From assembly GCA_903891395.1 (NCBI GenBank), contig CAITEM010000140.1, positions 1 to 7,381 on the forward strand: DNA of 7,381 bases, read 5' to 3'. Origin of the DNA: an uncultured Hyphomicrobiales bacterium (GTDB lineage Bacteria > Pseudomonadota > Alphaproteobacteria > Rhizobiales > Xanthobacteraceae). Position numbers and translations under genes: made by a program. Positions 5,777 through 7,381 of this stretch are shown here, piece after piece (position 1 is the stretch's first letter; the number at the start of each line of letters is the position of its first letter). The notes under the pieces are model-generated. The model made no database searches and was not told where the DNA came from. It saw only the letters and a program-made list of their open reading frames with translations.

Positions 5777-6850
5777 CTAGCGTGCCCCCAGCGGTTTGAT
5801 CGACAATTCGGCGGCAAGCTTATCGAGTTGGGTCAGCAGTTCGGGCGGCAACGCCAGGCCGTTGGCGGTGCGGTCGGCGATGCGCTTGGCGCGCGCGTCG
5901 CCCGGCAGGCGCACCGCTTCGTGACCCGGCAGCGATTTGGAATTGCGCAGGCTGCGGATGTGGCGATCGACCTCGGCCTTGAAGACCTCGAGCTTCTGGA
6001 AGCGGCTGGGGTCGAGCGCCAGCACGAACTGCCCGGTATTGGTCGGCTTGGTCGCGTCGGCGTTGAAGTCGACGCAATCGCGGCCGAACGGCGCGCCGTT
6101 CAGCGTGCCGGCGAGCAGGCCGAACATCAGCGCCAGCCCCGCGCCTTTGTAGCCGGCCATCGGCAACAGCAGCGCATTGGCACTCTTGTTCGGATCGGTG
6201 ATGGCTTCGCCGGTTTTCGGATCGATCATCCAGTCGTCGTGCAGCGGCTGGTTGAGCATCTTGTGATTCTTGATGGTGCCGTAGGACACGATCGAGGTCG
6301 CGATATCCAAAACCAGCGGCGGCTCTTCGCCGGCAGGAATGGCCATCGCCAGCGGATTGGTGCCGAGCAGCGGCTCGGCGCCGCCGGCCAGCGGCATGTG
6401 GTTGGCATTGGCCACCGCAGAGTAGATGCCGATCATGTCGTGCTTGAGCGGCAAGGCGGCATAGACGCCGGCGGCGCCGGCATGGCCGGACATATTGCAG
6501 CCGACCCAGGCGACGCCGTTTTCCTTGGCCATCTCGATGGCCAGTTCGGCGCATTTCGACACGACCAGGTGGCCCATGCCGTTATCGCCTTCGACCAAAG
6601 CGGTCGCCGGTGCGGTGCGGTTGACCTTGATGTTCGGCCGCGGATTGGTCGAGCCGATCTGCAGACGCTGGATGTATTGCGGCAGGCGGAAGACGCCGTG
6701 CGCGTCGGCACCGATCAGGTCCGCCTCCAGCATCAACTCGGCGATCTTGGCAGCGTCCGGCGCAGGCACGCCGGCTTTCACCATCGCGTCGTCGATGAAA
6801 CTCTTGACCTTGGCCGCCGGCGTGCGGGCGATTTTGGTTTGAACGTTCAT
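5777..6850 (-). CDS. Ldh-family (malate/L-lactate/ureidoglycolate type) NAD(P)-dependent oxidoreductase
   Basis: The 357-residue cytoplasmic enzyme of the Ldh_2 family would interconvert a 2-hydroxy acid (or imino acid) and its 2-oxo acid with NAD(P)H. The fold is unrelated to classical lactate dehydrogenase. Signatures in order are DLIGADAHGVFRLPQY (44-59, conserved His51), SGHAGAAG (121-128, with H123 in the position of the family's catalytic His), GGAEPLLGTNPLAMAIPA (156-173), LDIATS (181-186) and MAGYKGAGLALMF (231-243, with the conserved Lys235). Many members read N-H-F-G around the catalytic His; here it is G-H-A-G. Length is normal and both ends look complete. Its ATG overlaps the amidohydrolase stop as ATGA, with GGGA 8 nt upstream, so the two are translationally coupled and probably act in one pathway. 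Family members include malate, sulfolactate, ureidoglycolate and Delta1-piperideine-2-carboxylate enzymes, and the substrate cannot be chosen from sequence alone. Confidence 0.9.
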   Translation of the reverse strand: MNVQTKIARTPAAKVKSFIDDAMVKAGVPAPDAAKIAELMLEADLIGADAHGVFRLPQYIQRLQIGSTNPRPNIKVNRTAPATALVEGDNGMGHLVVSKCAELAIEMAKENGVAWVGCNMSGHAGAAGVYAALPLKHDMIGIYSAVANANHMPLAGGAEPLLGTNPLAMAIPAGEEPPLVLDIATSIVSYGTIKNHKMLNQPLHDDWMIDPKTGEAITDPNKSANALLLPMAGYKGAGLALMFGLLAGTLNGAPFGRDCVDFNADATKPTNTGQFVLALDPSRFQKLEVFKAEVDRHIRSLRNSKSLPGHEAVRLPGDARAKRIADRTANGLALPPELLTQLDKLAAELSIKPLGAR

Positions 6851-7381
6851 GTCGGCATTCCCGCCAGGAATTTCTCGAAGTTGCCCTGCAGGATCGCGGA
6901 CTTATCCGCATCTGAGATCTTCAATCCGCGAACGTGCTTGACGCAATCCATCATACCCATGTCGTAGGGATAGTCGCTGCCAAGCATGACCTTATCAATG
7001 CCGACAAGTCCGATCATGGCTTCGAGCGTCTCATCGTTGTGCAGGATGGTGTCGTAAATGAAACGCTTGGCGATGCCCTTGGGCTGCGTCTTGACGTTGA
7101 CCTTGGTCTCGCCGCGCACCGCCCAACCATGCTCCCAGCGCGCCGCCTGATAGGGCGTGAAGCCGCCGCCATGCGCCAGCATGACCTTGAGCTTGGGATG
7201 ACGGTCCATGACGCCGCCGAAAATCAGCGAGGCGGCGGCGATGGTGGTGTCGAGCGGATTGCCGATCAAATTGGCGAGATAATAGGACTTCAGCCGGTCG
7301 GCGCCGGCGACGTTGTTCGGGTGCACGAACATGAAGGCGCCGAGTTCGGCGGCGGTGGCCCAGAGCGGCTCGAACATCGGA
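6847..7381 (-). CDS. ACMSD-like amidohydrolase (Amidohydro_2), C-terminal part
   Basis: The gene runs off the right edge: the codon before the first visible Met (7375-7377) is an open Pro codon, so the N-terminal part is missing and this Met is not taken as the start. About 177 residues are visible. Numbered from that Met, they contain VHPNN (H19), LAHGGGFTPYQAAR (H69) and GSDYPYDMG (D135), spaced like the second to fourth metal-site motifs of the ACMSD/resorcylate decarboxylase branch, and a terminal GNFEKFL replacing the usual GNA...L. Enzymes of this TIM-barrel branch use one divalent metal to decarboxylate or hydrolyse aromatic or unsaturated carboxylic acids. The N-terminal HxH-type metal motif lies outside the window and cannot be checked. 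The gene ends within the start of the dehydrogenase (ATGA overlap), which argues for successive steps of the same degradation route. Whether it is a decarboxylase or a hydrolase is open. Confidence 0.88.
   Translation of the reverse strand, partial: PMFEPLWATAAELGAFMFVHPNNVAGADRLKSYYLANLIGNPLDTTIAAASLIFGGVMDRHPKLKVMLAHGGGFTPYQAARWEHGWAVRGETKVNVKTQPKGIAKRFIYDTILHNDETLEAMIGLVGIDKVMLGSDYPYDMGMMDCVKHVRGLKISDADKSAILQGNFEKFLAGMPT

Noticed and set aside
5063..6967. A 634-codon open frame on the plus strand opposite the binding-protein and dehydrogenase genes
   Set aside because: It lies antisense to two well-supported genes, and its predicted protein is rich in Arg, His, Gly and Asp with no recognisable domain, as expected from the complementary strand of GC-rich coding DNA.

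Overview
The window is 7.4 kb of GC-rich, densely coded bacterial chromosome. It suggests an alphaproteobacterium, most likely Hyphomicrobiales (Bradyrhizobium/Rhodopseudomonas-like). The reasons are the base composition, the family mix (a Bug/TctC-type receptor, an Ldh_2 dehydrogenase, an Amidohydro_2 enzyme and a hybrid kinase of the GGVAHDFNN type) and a perfect CtrA-type box, TTAA-N7-TTAAC. The taxonomic placement is inference; no rRNA or marker gene is present.

Plus strand, left half. The window opens with the last ~74 codons of a probable Gfo/Idh/MocA oxidoreductase (1-227). A 78-bp gap holds a possible terminator, a weak sigma70-like promoter and a clear Shine-Dalgarno. Next comes a 715-residue membrane-bound hybrid histidine kinase (306-2453) with two membrane segments around a periplasmic Cache-like sensor, then HisKA, HATPase and a C-terminal receiver. 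Four bases after its stop begins a secreted Bug/TctC-family solute receptor (2458-3453), so the two are very probably one operon. No TctA/TctB membrane genes and no DNA-binding response regulator accompany them.

Minus strand, right half. Reading leftward, the order is a truncated ACMSD-like amidohydrolase (7381-6847), an Ldh-family NAD(P)-dependent 2-hydroxyacid dehydrogenase that overlaps it by ATGA (6850-5777), a family-3 periplasmic solute-binding protein (5716-4904) and a Wzx-like polysaccharide flippase (4762-3467, alternative TTG start at 4816). The flippase converges tail to tail with the Bug receptor, with only 13 bp between the stops. The first three genes look like part of an uptake-and-catabolism module for a small organic acid. 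The flippase looks separate, because the 140-bp region in front of it has the CtrA-type palindrome, a GANTC site and two short hairpins.

No tRNA, rRNA, CRISPR array, insertion sequence or prophage signal was seen. All genes belong to known families. The points most worth following are the kinase-receptor pair as a possible two-component sensor with a dedicated periplasmic receptor, and the apparently cell-cycle-wired flippase promoter.
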